From contig NZ_JARHUD010000008.1 in the NCBI RefSeq assembly GCF_029222965.1, positions 103,915 to 167,914 of the forward strand: DNA of 64,000 bases, read 5' to 3'. The translations under genes and the position numbers were made by a program. Below the pieces are notes generated by a model. The model did no database searches, was not told where the DNA came from, and worked only from the letters and a program-made list of their open reading frames with translations. The stretch comes from Aquibaculum arenosum (lineage in GTDB: Bacteria; Pseudomonadota; Alphaproteobacteria; Kiloniellales; DSM-21159). Shown one piece after another: positions 16,527 to 26,087 of this stretch; within the stretch, counting starts at the first letter, position 1, and each line of letters starts with the position of its first letter.

Positions 16527-17774
16527 TCAGTTGCCTTGCCGGAAGGCCTCGGCGCCCTCCTCGATCTCGACTTGCACGACATCCTGATAGGCTGCCGTCC
16601 AATCGGAGACCGGCTCCCAGCGCTCACCGTTCCACTGGGACACACGCCCGGCACCACCGCCCTGATGATCGCTCGCCGTGATGGTGATGGGCGGCATCAG
16701 GCCCTCCGCATCGAAGTCGGAAATCATCTCGAAGCCCGCCTTCAGTTTCGGACCGGTCAGAGGCGCGCCCTCGGATTCCAGTGCCAGCCGCGCGGCCTCC
16801 ACGGCCACCGCCATGGAGGCGACACCCACGTTGTAGTAGCTGGTGCCCACGTTTGCGGCGTCACCCGCGCCGAGGTCGGCGTCGATCACCTTTTCCTGAA
16901 TGCGCTGCAGGATCGGGGTGTCGGTGCCGCTGGCCGTGGCCTCGAAGCGCTTGACGCCGGCCATGGTGTCGGCGCCGACATTCTCGGCGTCGGTCTCGGC
17001 CAGCCAGACGACGGAGTAAATGTCTTCCGGCGAGATGCCGTTACGGATGGCCTCGCGCACCGAGACCGGCTGGCCTCCGCCGGCTCCCCAGATGAAGACA
17101 TGGTCCGGGCGGAAGTGGCGCACCTCGGTCCAGGTGGCGGACTGTTCATTACCGGGGCTGGGATAAGGGAAGTTGCGCAGTTCGAAGTCCTCCTCCTCGG
17201 CCAGCGCCTCCAGGACCGGGAGCGGCTCCCGGCCGAAGGGGGAGTCGATGTGGACCAGCGCGATCTTCTTGCCTTCGAGTCCGCCCTCATTCTCTTCGAT
17301 ATGGTTGGCCAGCACCGTGGCTTGCGACCAGTAGGTCGCCATCATGGGGAAGACATAGGGGAAGGTTTCCCCGTCGCTGGCGTCGCCGCGCCCGTGCAAG
17401 GCGGTGATCAGAACGACCTCGTCTTCCAGCACGCTGTCCACCAGTGCCCGGGATACCGGGGTGGAGAAGAAATCGAAGAGAACGGCCCCTTCCTCCTTCG
17501 CCCGGTTGTAGGCCTCGATGCCACGCTGCGGCTCATTGCCGTGGTCGCGTACGATGGCCTCGATCATCGTTCCGTCGAGGCCGCCTTCCTCATTGACCAG
17601 GGTCAGGTAATCGCGCTGTCCCTGGTTGTACTCACCCGAAACGAAGGTGTAGACGGCCGTAAAGTCCTGCAGGAGGCCGAACTTGATCGCGTCCTCCTGT
17701 GCGGCGGCACTGCCGGCCGTCGCCATCGCTGCAGCCAAACTCGCTGCCATGAGTCCGTTCTTGTATCTATTCAT
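16527..17774 (-). CDS. ABC transporter periplasmic substrate-binding protein (HAAT family)
   Basis: A 415-residue type I periplasmic binding protein with a Sec signal peptide (MAASLAAAMATAGSAAAQ, cleavage near residue 26). The mature start IKFGLLQDFTAVY and the region KIALVHIDSPFGREPLPVLEAL are typical of Leu/Ile/Val-binding-protein relatives. It is the fifth gene of the operon, preceded by a strong AGGAGG ribosome binding site that could raise its expression above that of the membrane components. Members associated with acyl-CoA ligases have been linked to aromatic or fatty acids, but the ligand here is unknown. Confidence 0.92.
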   Translation of the reverse strand: MNRYKNGLMAASLAAAMATAGSAAAQEDAIKFGLLQDFTAVYTFVSGEYNQGQRDYLTLVNEEGGLDGTMIEAIVRDHGNEPQRGIEAYNRAKEEGAVLFDFFSTPVSRALVDSVLEDEVVLITALHGRGDASDGETFPYVFPMMATYWSQATVLANHIEENEGGLEGKKIALVHIDSPFGREPLPVLEALAEEEDFELRNFPYPSPGNEQSATWTEVRHFRPDHVFIWGAGGGQPVSVREAIRNGISPEDIYSVVWLAETDAENVGADTMAGVKRFEATASGTDTPILQRIQEKVIDADLGAGDAANVGTSYYNVGVASMAVAVEAARLALESEGAPLTGPKLKAGFEMISDFDAEGLMPPITITASDHQGGGAGRVSQWNGERWEPVSDWTAAYQDVVQVEIEEGAEAFRQGN

Positions 17775-17834
17775 CGGCTTTTCCTCCTCTTGCTGATCCC
17801 CATTTTCTTTCGTGGGTTCGGGATTATGGGGTCT

Positions 17835-18908
17835 TCAACTCCTGGAATGGCGGAAGGGCCAGACCAAGAAGTATTTGCGGATATTGTCATAGATTTTGGC
17901 GAGGCCCAGAGGCTCGAACAGCAGAAAACCGATGATCAGGGCCCCATAGATCATCAGGGGTACGTGGGCGATGAGATTGGCCGAGATCGCAATCCAGCCG
18001 GCGCCGGCGAGCCATGCCACCAAATTGGTGAGGAAAATGGGGATCAACAGCACGAAGCCGGCCCCCAGGAACCCGCCCACGGCGCTCCCCAGGCCGCCGA
18101 CGAGTACCATGGCGACCAGTTGGATCGAGACGTTGAAAGAGAACTGCTCCGGCGTGACCGCCCGGTAGTAGGCAAAGGCCAGGATCGCCCCTGATACCCC
18201 GCCCATGAAGGACGAAGTAAAGAAGGCCACCAGCTTGGTGCGGAAGGGGTCGACCCCGATCACCGCTGCGGCGAAATCCTTGTCCCGAATGGCGACCAAC
18301 GCTCGGCCGAATGAGGTGCGCTTCACATTGAGAAAGAAGAGCGTCACCAGCACAACCCAGATCAGCGCCAGGTAGTAGCGGGAAACCAGCGAGTCGACCG
18401 GCACTAAAAGGAAGGAGACGGTGGGTGTGCGCAAGGTGGCTTGGGCGCCGCCGGAGATTGCCGGCACATTGATGATGACCCAGTCCACCAGATACTGCAT
18501 GGCCAGGGTGGCCATGACGAGATAGAGCCCCTTGACCCGCAGTGCCGCCATGCCGAACAGCGAGCCGATGACGGCAGCCGTCACTCCAGCGCCAACAAGG
18601 GCAATCTCGAAGGGCACACCAAAGCGCACCAGGTGAATCGAACTGTAGGCGCCGATGGCCATCACAGCGGCAAAGCCGAAGTGGAGCTGGCCCGCGGTTC
18701 CCATCAGGAGGGTCAGCGAGAGCGCCGCGGCGCTCCAGATCAGCCAAGGCAGCAGATAGCTGCCCAGATAGAGATTCGAGAGGAAGAAGGGCGCCACGAC
18801 AGCCAGCGCCAGCAGGAAGAGCACCTGCCAACGGTCGGCCGGGACCGGCCAGAGCCGCCGTGCGCTCTGGTAACGTGTGTGATGGACGCCGGCCAGCCGA
18901 TAGAACAA
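17835..18908 (-). CDS. branched-chain-type ABC transporter permease (LivM-like)
   Basis: A 357-residue inner-membrane permease with about ten hydrophobic segments. The family block GTAGQLHFGFAAVMAIGAY and the cytoplasmic coupling region TSFGRALVAIRDKDFAAAVIGVDP are clear. It starts with TTG three bases after the LivH-like stop, with a GAGG ribosome binding site; no ATG fits without losing conserved sequence. Together with the LivH-like protein it forms the translocation pore. The C-terminal basic tail (YFLVWPFRHSRS) is not part of the usual core. Confidence 0.92.
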   Translation of the reverse strand: MFYRLAGVHHTRYQSARRLWPVPADRWQVLFLLALAVVAPFFLSNLYLGSYLLPWLIWSAAALSLTLLMGTAGQLHFGFAAVMAIGAYSSIHLVRFGVPFEIALVGAGVTAAVIGSLFGMAALRVKGLYLVMATLAMQYLVDWVIINVPAISGGAQATLRTPTVSFLLVPVDSLVSRYYLALIWVVLVTLFFLNVKRTSFGRALVAIRDKDFAAAVIGVDPFRTKLVAFFTSSFMGGVSGAILAFAYYRAVTPEQFSFNVSIQLVAMVLVGGLGSAVGGFLGAGFVLLIPIFLTNLVAWLAGAGWIAISANLIAHVPLMIYGALIIGFLLFEPLGLAKIYDNIRKYFLVWPFRHSRS

Positions 18909-18911
18909 GGC

Positions 18912-19793
18912 TCAGATCCTCTCGATGTCTTCGCGACCGAAGATGCCGTAGGGACGCACCATGATGGTGATCAGGATGATCAGCGAGGTGACCACGTCGC
19001 GCGTACCTCCGCCCACGATCTGGTCCACGTAGCCTGGGATGATGCTGCCCAGCATGCCGACGATGAGGCCCCCCACCAGCACCCCCAGGATGGAGTCGAT
19101 CCCGCCCAGGATGACCACGGCGATTGCCGGAAAGAGCAGCATCGAGAGGGTCCAGTCCACGCCCTGAACGGAGCCCCAGAGCACACCCGCGGCAACGGCA
19201 GCGATACCCGCAAGCCCCCAGGAAACGCCGATCGCTCGCTCCACCGAGATGCCCACCGCCCAGCTCGATACGTGGTCATCGGACACCGCGCGCAGTTTGG
19301 TCCCAAGGCGCGTGCGGAAGAAGAGCAGTGCAGCACCGATCATCAGAAGCGCCAGTGCGCCGCCGATCAGGTAGGAGCGGTTGATGAAGATGTCGCCCAC
19401 GATGATGGGAGCAAGCCCGATCCCCAGGTCAAGGGGCTTGGGAGCGGCCCCAAGAAGTCCCGGACCGAGACCGCGCAGCAGGATTTCCAACCCCAGGGTC
19501 AGCATCACCACCATGATGATCGGCTGGCCCACCATGCGTCGAAGCAGCAAGCGTTCGATCAGCAGACCGAGCCCGAACATGATCGCCAAGCCGAGAAGGA
19601 TGCTGACAAACAGCGGCAGCCCGTAGCTGGACAACAGCCAGACCATGTAGGCCCCGATCATGACCAGCGCACCTGCGGCGAGATTGGGGACGCCGGAGGA
19701 TTTGTAGATGAGCACGAAGCCCAGGGCGACCAGGCTGTACATGAGGCCGGTCAGCGCCCCGTTGATCACGAGCTCGGCGAAGTAGTACATCAC
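18912..19793 (-). CDS. branched-chain-type ABC transporter permease (LivH-like)
   Basis: A 293-residue permease with seven to eight membrane segments, including the family opening INGALTGLMYSLVALGFVLIYKSSGVPNLA shortened here to its key GLMYSLVALGFVLIYK core, and RAVSDDHVSSWAVGI in the coupling loop. The reading begins GTG-ATG; GTG at 19793 overlaps the ligase stop by 4 bases and ATG at 19790 by one, so either is compatible with translational coupling. It pairs with the LivM-like permease. Confidence 0.92.
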   Translation of the reverse strand: MMYYFAELVINGALTGLMYSLVALGFVLIYKSSGVPNLAAGALVMIGAYMVWLLSSYGLPLFVSILLGLAIMFGLGLLIERLLLRRMVGQPIIMVVMLTLGLEILLRGLGPGLLGAAPKPLDLGIGLAPIIVGDIFINRSYLIGGALALLMIGAALLFFRTRLGTKLRAVSDDHVSSWAVGISVERAIGVSWGLAGIAAVAAGVLWGSVQGVDWTLSMLLFPAIAVVILGGIDSILGVLVGGLIVGMLGSIIPGYVDQIVGGGTRDVVTSLIILITIMVRPYGIFGREDIERI

Positions 19794-21745
19794 CCGCCCC
19801 CCTCTGTGGTCCGGATGGCCAGCCTGCGGGCAATGACGCCGGTCTGGCCGGTCTCGTAGGTGATGTGCGCCTCGTAATCGACCTCATCCCGCCCGTCGTA
19901 GATGGCGGTGATGATGTCCGCGTAGCGCTCGTCGATCAGCTCCCGGCGCAGCTTGCGGGTGCGCGTCACCTCCCCGTCGTCGGGATCGAATTCCTTGTGG
20001 AGATTGACGAAGCGGGCGACGTGAAGGCCCTCGGGCATCTTGCCATTCACATCCTGCGCAACGCCTTGGATCAGGTCATAGACGCGGGGCTTCTGGGAGA
20101 GGTCCGCATAGGATGTGTAGGAGATACCATTCTCCTGTGCCCACTGTCCCACGGCTTCGAAATCGATGCACACGATGGCCGAGATGAAGGGCCGAGCGGC
20201 ACCGATCACGCAGGCATCCTTGATGAACTGGCTGAACTTCAGTCGGTTCTCGATGTAGGTGGGGATGTAGCGGCGTCCGTCTGCGGTATGCACGATCTCA
20301 GAAACGCGCCCCAGAACCACCAGCGCGCCGTCTTCTTCGAACTGTCCCGCATCTCCCGTGTGAAGCCAGCCATCGCGTAGCGCCTCGGCGGTCGCGGCCT
20401 CGTCCCGGAAATAGCCGTCGAACACATTGTCGGCGCGAATCAGGATCTCGCCTTTATCGTCGATCTTGACCTCGATGCCCGGGAAGGGGCGCCCCACCGA
20501 GGTCAGGCTTATGTCTTCGCGCGACTGGGCAACGGCCAGGGCGCAGGTTTCGGTCTGTCCGTAGAACTGCCTCAGATCCAGGCCGAGAGCCCGAAAGAAG
20601 AGGAAGACATCTTCACCGATTGCCTCGCCGGCCGTGTAGGGCCGTTCGACGCGGGACAAGCCCAGCTGATCGCGAATGGGACGATAGATCAAAAACTCCC
20701 CCAGGCCGCGCCTGAGGCGCGCCATGACCCCCGGCTTTTGCCCCTTAAGACGCGCGCGCTCCAACTCGACCGCGAAGGGCATGAAGACTTGATAGAGCCA
20801 GCGCTTGAAGGGAGTTGATTCCGCGATCCCCACCTGGACCCGCGTCAGCATCGACGACCAGGCACGCGGACTGGAGAAGTAGAGGGTCGGTGCGATCTCG
20901 CGCAGATCATGCAGTGCGGTTTCCTGGGATTCCGGAATGTTGACGATGAAGCGCAACTCCAGCCCCGCCACCACCGAGAAGGCGAAATCCCCGACCCAGG
21001 CGGTCGGCAGATAGGCCATATGCACCTCGCCCTGCCGGAAGTAGCCGGCAGCAGCCGCATTGCGTACGCCCGCGAGCAGATGCCCATGCTTGAGCGGCAC
21101 CCCCTTGGGCGTGGCGGTGGTGCCGGAGGAGTGCAGCAGAATCGCGACATCATGGACGTTTGGCCGTGCAAGAAGGGCATCCCGCAAGGTCGGTTCCTTC
21201 TCGAGACGCTCCCGTCCCGCAGCCGCGATGTCCTCGAAGGCTGCCGTTCCGGGCGGTGGCGACGTCGTCAGGCCGCGCGGGTCGTCGTAAACGATCAGGC
21301 GCAGCGCGGGATGCTTCTCACGCGCAAGAAGCAGCTTGTCGACCTGCTCCTGGTCCTCTCCCATGGCCAGCTCAATGTCCTCACGAGCAAGCTGGTCTGC
21401 GATCTCACCGGGTGGCGTATCGGGATAGGCCGGCGAAGGGATGGCCCGCAGGACGATGGCGCCCAGCATGGCGAAGTAGAGGTTCGGCCGGTTGTCGCCG
21501 ATAACCATCATGATGTCGCCGGGTGAGACACCCTCTGCTTCCAGGCCCGCGGCAAAGGCCAGCACGACGTCGAGATAATCGGCCCAGGTGTATTCCTGCC
21601 AGATTCCCTGATCGCGTTCCCGCAAGGCCACTTCGTCGGGATGTTCGTGCGCATTGCGGGCGAGTACCGCAATCAGGTGGTCATCCGCCTTCCAGTTCGG
21701 ATGCAGGCCCGCCGCCGACCCGGTCTGTTCCGCATCAAGCAACAT
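19790..21745 (-). CDS. AMP-dependent acyl-CoA synthetase/ligase (long-chain fatty-acid type)
   Basis: A 651-residue adenylate-forming enzyme. Motifs: ILLHSSGTTATPKGVPLKHG (P-loop; the usual GxPKG Gly is replaced by Ala), YGQTETCALA, GDAGQFEEDGALVVLGR and YIENRLKFSQFIKDACVIG. It activates a carboxylic acid to its CoA thioester via an acyl-AMP. Lying between two transporter genes with overlaps on both sides, it probably activates the acid imported by the ABC system. The start at 21745 overlaps the LivG-like stop by 11 bases; longer upstream readings would run further into that gene. Fatty, dicarboxylic or aromatic acids are all possible substrates. Confidence 0.9.
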   Translation of the reverse strand: MLLDAEQTGSAAGLHPNWKADDHLIAVLARNAHEHPDEVALRERDQGIWQEYTWADYLDVVLAFAAGLEAEGVSPGDIMMVIGDNRPNLYFAMLGAIVLRAIPSPAYPDTPPGEIADQLAREDIELAMGEDQEQVDKLLLAREKHPALRLIVYDDPRGLTTSPPPGTAAFEDIAAAGRERLEKEPTLRDALLARPNVHDVAILLHSSGTTATPKGVPLKHGHLLAGVRNAAAAGYFRQGEVHMAYLPTAWVGDFAFSVVAGLELRFIVNIPESQETALHDLREIAPTLYFSSPRAWSSMLTRVQVGIAESTPFKRWLYQVFMPFAVELERARLKGQKPGVMARLRRGLGEFLIYRPIRDQLGLSRVERPYTAGEAIGEDVFLFFRALGLDLRQFYGQTETCALAVAQSREDISLTSVGRPFPGIEVKIDDKGEILIRADNVFDGYFRDEAATAEALRDGWLHTGDAGQFEEDGALVVLGRVSEIVHTADGRRYIPTYIENRLKFSQFIKDACVIGAARPFISAIVCIDFEAVGQWAQENGISYTSYADLSQKPRVYDLIQGVAQDVNGKMPEGLHVARFVNLHKEFDPDDGEVTRTRKLRRELIDERYADIITAIYDGRDEVDYEAHITYETGQTGVIARRLAIRTTEGGG

Positions 21746-22529
21746 CTCGCGCCTTGCCGATGTAGGCTTCCACCACCTGCGGATCTGCGATCGCCTCCCG
21801 TGCAGGACCTTCCGCAATCGCCGCGCCATTGTTCAGCACGAGGATCCGCCCGCAGATCGCCGTCACGACATCCATGTGATGTTCGATGATGAGCACCGTC
21901 AGCCCGAGCGCCTCCTGCGCATCGAGGATGAAACGGACCATGTATTCCTTTTCTTCCTGATTCATGCCGGCCATCGGCTCGTCGAGCACCAGGAACCGTG
22001 GCTCGGCACAGAGCGCGCGCGCCAGTTCCACACGCTTCTGCAATCCCAGGGGAATGACGTCGACATGCTCGTCGCGCACGCTTTCCAACTGGAGAAGGTC
22101 AATCACCTCCTCCACCTTCCGCCGATGCGCGATCTCCTCGCGCTGCGCCCACCACCAGTAGAACAGGGACGCGAGCGGGTTGGGATTCATGAAAATGTGA
22201 CGGCCCATCAGGATGTTATCGAGCACCGTCATCCCGCGGAAAAGCGCCACATTCTGGAAGGTGCGGGCGATCCCGCAGCGGGCGATGTGGTGGGGCTTCA
22301 GATCGTTGAGCCTGCGCCCTTCGAAGGTGATGGAGCCTTCTTGCGGCGGATAGAAGCCGGTGATGGCGTTGACGAGGGTGGTCTTGCCAGACCCATTGGG
22401 CCCGACGAGACCGAAGATATCCCCCCTGCCGATTGTCACCGACACGCCCTTCAGGGCATGAAGCCCCCCGAACCAGCGGCTGACATTGCTGCAGACGAGA
22501 GCCGGCTCCTGCCCGGACGCCATCGTCAA
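21735..22529 (-). CDS. branched-chain-type ABC transporter ATP-binding protein (LivG-like)
   Basis: A 264-residue ABC ATPase: Walker A GLVGPNGSGKTTLV, Walker B RFLVLDEPMAGMNQEEKEYM, and the HAAT-type LIIEHHMDVVTAI. The signature is IPLGLQKRVELARAL instead of the canonical LSGGQ; this GLQKR form is familiar in LivG proteins that travel with acyl-CoA ligases. It is the first gene of the six-gene operon, so the promoter lies in the 233 bases between it and the end of glpD. No regulator gene is adjacent. Confidence 0.92.
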   Translation of the reverse strand: MTMASGQEPALVCSNVSRWFGGLHALKGVSVTIGRGDIFGLVGPNGSGKTTLVNAITGFYPPQEGSITFEGRRLNDLKPHHIARCGIARTFQNVALFRGMTVLDNILMGRHIFMNPNPLASLFYWWWAQREEIAHRRKVEEVIDLLQLESVRDEHVDVIPLGLQKRVELARALCAEPRFLVLDEPMAGMNQEEKEYMVRFILDAQEALGLTVLIIEHHMDVVTAICGRILVLNNGAAIAEGPAREAIADPQVVEAYIGKARDVA

Positions 22530-22762
22530 GCGTCACGCCCGCAGATGCGGCTGCCACCTGAAGCGGTGACAGGAAGTGCAGTCAGCGAGTGCGTCACGCG
22601 TGCCCCTCCCAAAGCTTGCATGAAGGTTGGCCAACGCATCTTGCGTGCGTTCCTTTAGGCAGCCCGCCTCATCATAACACGGGAGGAAGTCTACAGCCGC
22701 TTCGCGAATCTTGTAAACGGGCAGTTGCAACGCCAGTGCCAAGGCAACAAAAGCCTACGGCG

Positions 22763-24307
22763 TCAGGACGGCAGCGATGCTCCCTGCACCAACTTCCTCG
22801 CAGGAACGTCGGGCGTGCCCTGGAACCAGCGCTCCACCTTCTCAGCCGTCCCCTCGGGCAGGTGCAATCCCAGCTTGGAGCGGCGCCAGAGCACGTCTTC
22901 GGCCGTGGTCGCCCATTCCTGGCGCAGCAGGTAATCCAGCTCCGCTTCATAGAGACCGCCGCCGAAGTCCTCACCGAGAGCGGCTGGAGAACTGGCGCCC
23001 TGCAGCAGGGCTTCGACGCGGGTACCGTAGGCGCGTGCCCAACGGCGCAGCAGGTCGGGCGAGAAGGCCGGATGGCGGCGCTGCATCGTCTGTAGATAGG
23101 CGTCGAAATCAGCGCCGGGCATGTCGCCACCGGGCAGCGGCGCCTGCGCGGTCCAGGCGGCCGCCTCGACGCCCAGCATCGGCTGCAGGCGCTCAAGGGC
23201 GTGTTCGGCCAGTTTGCGGTAAGTCGTGATCTTGCCGCCAAAGATCGAGAGCAGCGGCGCCCGCTCTGCGCCGTCGCCATCGAGGTCGAAGACGTAGTCC
23301 CGCGTTACGGCCGAGGCATTGGCGTTGCGGTCGTCGTAGAGCGGCCGCACGCCGGAATAGCTCCAAACCACATCGCCCGGACTCACGCTGCTGCGCAGAT
23401 AGCGGTTCACCGCTTCGCAGAGATAGCGCGTCTCGTCCTCGTCGATCGCCACCGCAGCCGGGTCCCCGTCGTAAGGAATGTCCGTGGTGCCGATCAGGGT
23501 GAAGCGCTGCTCGTAAGGGATGGCGAAGACGATGCGCTTGTCGGGGTTCTGGAAGATGTAGGCGCGGTCGTGGTTCTGGATACGCGGCACGACGATGTGG
23601 CTGCCCTTGATCAGGCGCACCCCTCCCGGCCGTTCCAGGCCGATGGTCTCGCCGAGAACGCTGTTGACCCAAGGGCCGGCCGCGTTGACCAGCGCACGGG
23701 CGAAGACCTGTTGGCGCCCAGCGGGGCCCTCCAGGGTCGCTTCCCAGCCGCCCTCCACCCGACGGGCGTGGGTGCAGCGCGTGCGCACCCGGATTTCGGC
23801 GCCGCGCTCAACGGCGTCGCGGGCGTTGAGCACCACAAGGCGCGCATCCTCCACCCAGCAGTCCGAATATTCAAAGGCCTTGCCGAATGCGGGCTTGAGC
23901 GCTTCGCCGGCCGCATTGCGTCGGAGGTCTAGGCTGCGCGACGCCGGCAGGCGCTCGCGCCCACCTAGGTGGTCGTAGAGGAAGAGTCCAAGGCGGATCA
24001 TCCAGGCCGGCCGCTGTCCGGCATCGTGCGGCAGCACGAAGCGCAGCGGCCAAACGATGTGGGGCGCCGCGCGCAGCAGCACCTCGCGCTCGCGCAGGGC
24101 CTCACGCACCAGCTTGAACTCGTAGTACTCGAGATAGCGCAAGCCGCCGTGAATCAGTTTGGTGCTGGCCGAAGAGGTGGCGCCGGCCAGATCCCCCTGC
24201 TCGCACAGCACCACGCGCAGACCACGGCCGGCGGCATCGCGCGCTATGCCCGCGCCATTGATGCCACCGCCGATCACCAGAAGATCGAAGGTCTGCGCCT
24301 CTGCCAC
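22763..24307 (-). CDS. glpD: aerobic glycerol-3-phosphate dehydrogenase
   Basis: Membrane-associated FAD enzyme oxidising glycerol-3-phosphate to dihydroxyacetone phosphate and feeding electrons to quinone. The 514 residues open with the FAD dinucleotide fold LLVIGGGINGAGIARDA, followed by SSASTKLIHGGLRYLE (family hallmark), IGTTDIPYDGDP, WSYSGVRPLYDD and the C-terminal GGKITTYRKLAEHAL. It is divergent from glpK across 260 bases, forming a glycerol-use locus. Neither a glpF facilitator nor a glpR gene is visible in the window. Confidence 0.97.
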   Translation of the reverse strand: MAEAQTFDLLVIGGGINGAGIARDAAGRGLRVVLCEQGDLAGATSSASTKLIHGGLRYLEYYEFKLVREALREREVLLRAAPHIVWPLRFVLPHDAGQRPAWMIRLGLFLYDHLGGRERLPASRSLDLRRNAAGEALKPAFGKAFEYSDCWVEDARLVVLNARDAVERGAEIRVRTRCTHARRVEGGWEATLEGPAGRQQVFARALVNAAGPWVNSVLGETIGLERPGGVRLIKGSHIVVPRIQNHDRAYIFQNPDKRIVFAIPYEQRFTLIGTTDIPYDGDPAAVAIDEDETRYLCEAVNRYLRSSVSPGDVVWSYSGVRPLYDDRNANASAVTRDYVFDLDGDGAERAPLLSIFGGKITTYRKLAEHALERLQPMLGVEAAAWTAQAPLPGGDMPGADFDAYLQTMQRRHPAFSPDLLRRWARAYGTRVEALLQGASSPAALGEDFGGGLYEAELDYLLRQEWATTAEDVLWRRSKLGLHLPEGTAEKVERWFQGTPDVPARKLVQGASLPS

Positions 24308-24379
24308 TTATTTCGCACCCAACAAGGTTCGCCACGACGCGCCGATTGCGCGCTTCTCTTGCGGAAAATGAAATCTAAG

Positions 24380-24397
24380 CGAACAAAAGTCTGTTCG
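24380..24397. promoter_or_regulatory. inverted repeat between glpD and glpK, candidate operator
   Basis: Perfect six-base arms CGAACA and TGTTCG separated by six bases (24386-24391), centred about 80 bases upstream of glpD and 180 bases upstream of glpK. The half-site is the same as in enterobacterial GlpR operators (TGTTCG...CGAACA) but the order of the arms is reversed. Binding by a DeoR-family regulator is therefore only a suggestion. Confidence 0.35.
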
Positions 24398-24567
24398 AAA
24401 GTGAAAACACGATGACAGTCTCATGCCAGCCGGGGCAGGAGTGCGAGCGGACGTGAGGCGGGACCGAGGCGGGAAACCGTAACGGTTGACGCCCGCCTTT
24501 CGCTATCGAAGATAACGGCAGGCAAAGACCGCGCTTCAGGCGCCGGCAAGCAAGGGACGAGGGTGGC

Positions 24568-26052
24568 ATGGCGGAAGACTGCATTCTGGCAATCGACCAG
24601 GGGACGACCAGCACACGGGCAATCGTGTTCGACCGTGACGGCCGGCCGCGGGCCAGCGCCCAGCGCGAGTTCCGCCAGATCTATCCTGCCGACGGCTGGG
24701 TCGAGCACGACCCCGAAGAAATCTGGGCCAGCACCCTGACAGTCAGCCGCGCCGCCCTGCGCGATGCCGAGGCCAAGGGGCTGACCGTCCGGGCCATCGG
24801 CATCACCAATCAGCGCGAAACCAGTGTGGTCTGGGAGCGCGACAGCGGCCGGGCGATCCACGACGCCATCGTCTGGCAGGACCGCCGCACCGCCGCCCTC
24901 TGCGATAAGCTGCGCAGCCCCGAGGTGGAGCAGATGGTGGCTGAGCGCTCGGGGCTGCGCATCGACCCCTACTTTTCCGCCACCAAGATCGCCTGGATAC
25001 TGGACAATGTGGACGGCGCCCGGCTCAAGGCTGAGGGCGGCGACCTGGCCTTCGGCACCATCGACAGCTTCCTGCTCTGGCGCCTGACCGGCGGCCGGGT
25101 CCACGCCACCGACGCCACCAACGCCTGCCGCACGGGGCTCTACAACATCCACGACATGGCCTGGGACCCGGAGCTGCTGCGCCTCTACCGGGTGCCGGAA
25201 GCGCTGCTGCCGCGGGTGGAAGACTGCACCGCCGACTTCGGCACCACAGACCCGGAACTCTTCGGGCGCCCGATCCCCATCCTGGGCATGGCGGGCGACC
25301 AGCAGGCGGCTGCCATCGGCCAAACCTGCTTCAGCGAAGGCTCGATCAAGTCGACCTATGGCACCGGCTGCTTCGTCATTCTCAACACCGGGGATCAGCC
25401 GGTGCTGTCGCGCAACCGGTTGCTGACCACCATCTGCTACCGCATCGGTGGCAAGACCACCTACGCCATCGAAGGCTCGATCTTCATCTCGGGCGCCACG
25501 GTGCAGTGGCTGCGCGACGGCCTGGGCATCATCAAGCGCGCCTCGGACACCGAGGCTTTGGCCCGCAGCACGCAGTCGAATGCCGGAGTCTACCTCGTCC
25601 CGGCCTTCACCGGCCTGGGCGCCCCCTACTGGGACTCCGCGGCCCGTGGCGGGCTCTTCGGGCTGACGCGCGATACCGGGCCGGCACAGATCGCCCGCGC
25701 GGCGCTGGAATCAGTCTGCTACCAGACCCGCGACCTCTTCGAGGCCATGGCCGAGGACGGGGTGCGCCCCAAGGCGCTGCGGGTCGATGGCGGCATGGTG
25801 GCCAATGACTGGATGCTGCAGTTCTTGGCCGACATCCTGGCCATCCCGGTGGACCGGCCGGAGGTGCCGGAAACCACGGCGCTTGGCGCGGCCTACCTGG
25901 CCGGCCTGCAGGCCGGGCTCTACGGCTCGCTCGAGGAGATCGCCGGGCAGTGGCGCCACCAAGCCCGCTTCGAGCCGCGCCTGGCCGAGCAGGACCGCAA
26001 GCAGCTCCTGCAGGGCTGGGACGCCGCGGTGACGCGGGTGCGCACCGGCTAA
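24568..26052 (+). CDS. glpK: glycerol kinase
   Basis: FGGY-family kinase phosphorylating glycerol to glycerol-3-phosphate, the substrate of the divergent glpD. The 494 residues match the family length. N-terminal [17 protein letters not shown] is the first phosphate-binding motif; [51 protein letters not shown] and [20 protein letters not shown] are diagnostic glycerol-kinase blocks. The start is the ATG giving [12 protein letters not shown]. It probably shares regulation with glpD through the intergenic region. Confidence 0.97.
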   Translation: MAEDCILAIDQGTTSTRAIVFDRDGRPRASAQREFRQIYPADGWVEHDPEEIWASTLTVSRAALRDAEAKGLTVRAIGITNQRETSVVWERDSGRAIHDAIVWQDRRTAALCDKLRSPEVEQMVAERSGLRIDPYFSATKIAWILDNVDGARLKAEGGDLAFGTIDSFLLWRLTGGRVHATDATNACRTGLYNIHDMAWDPELLRLYRVPEALLPRVEDCTADFGTTDPELFGRPIPILGMAGDQQAAAIGQTCFSEGSIKSTYGTGCFVILNTGDQPVLSRNRLLTTICYRIGGKTTYAIEGSIFISGATVQWLRDGLGIIKRASDTEALARSTQSNAGVYLVPAFTGLGAPYWDSAARGGLFGLTRDTGPAQIARAALESVCYQTRDLFEAMAEDGVRPKALRVDGGMVANDWMLQFLADILAIPVDRPEVPETTALGAAYLAGLQAGLYGSLEEIAGQWRHQARFEPRLAEQDRKQLLQGWDAAVTRVRTG

Positions 26053-26087
26053 GGGGTCACCGCTGCACCAGTCCCCGTTCCGGCGCC

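Noticed and set aside
17775..17834. CCCCAT/ATGGGG inverted repeat between the LivM-like and binding-protein genes
   Set aside because: The arms are only six bases with a loop of more than 20 bases, too weak to call a terminator or attenuator.
16536..18194. 552-residue plus-strand open frame opposite the ABC operon
   Set aside because: It lies antisense to the binding protein and LivM-like genes, which have unmistakable motifs; its composition is His/Gly/Arg-rich without structure.
22533..22742. 69-residue minus-strand open frame between glpD and the LivG-like gene, including a CTSCH motif
   Set aside because: The CxxCH looks like a heme c site but there is no signal peptide, no ribosome binding site and no homologous sequence around it; the region more likely holds the ABC operon promoter.
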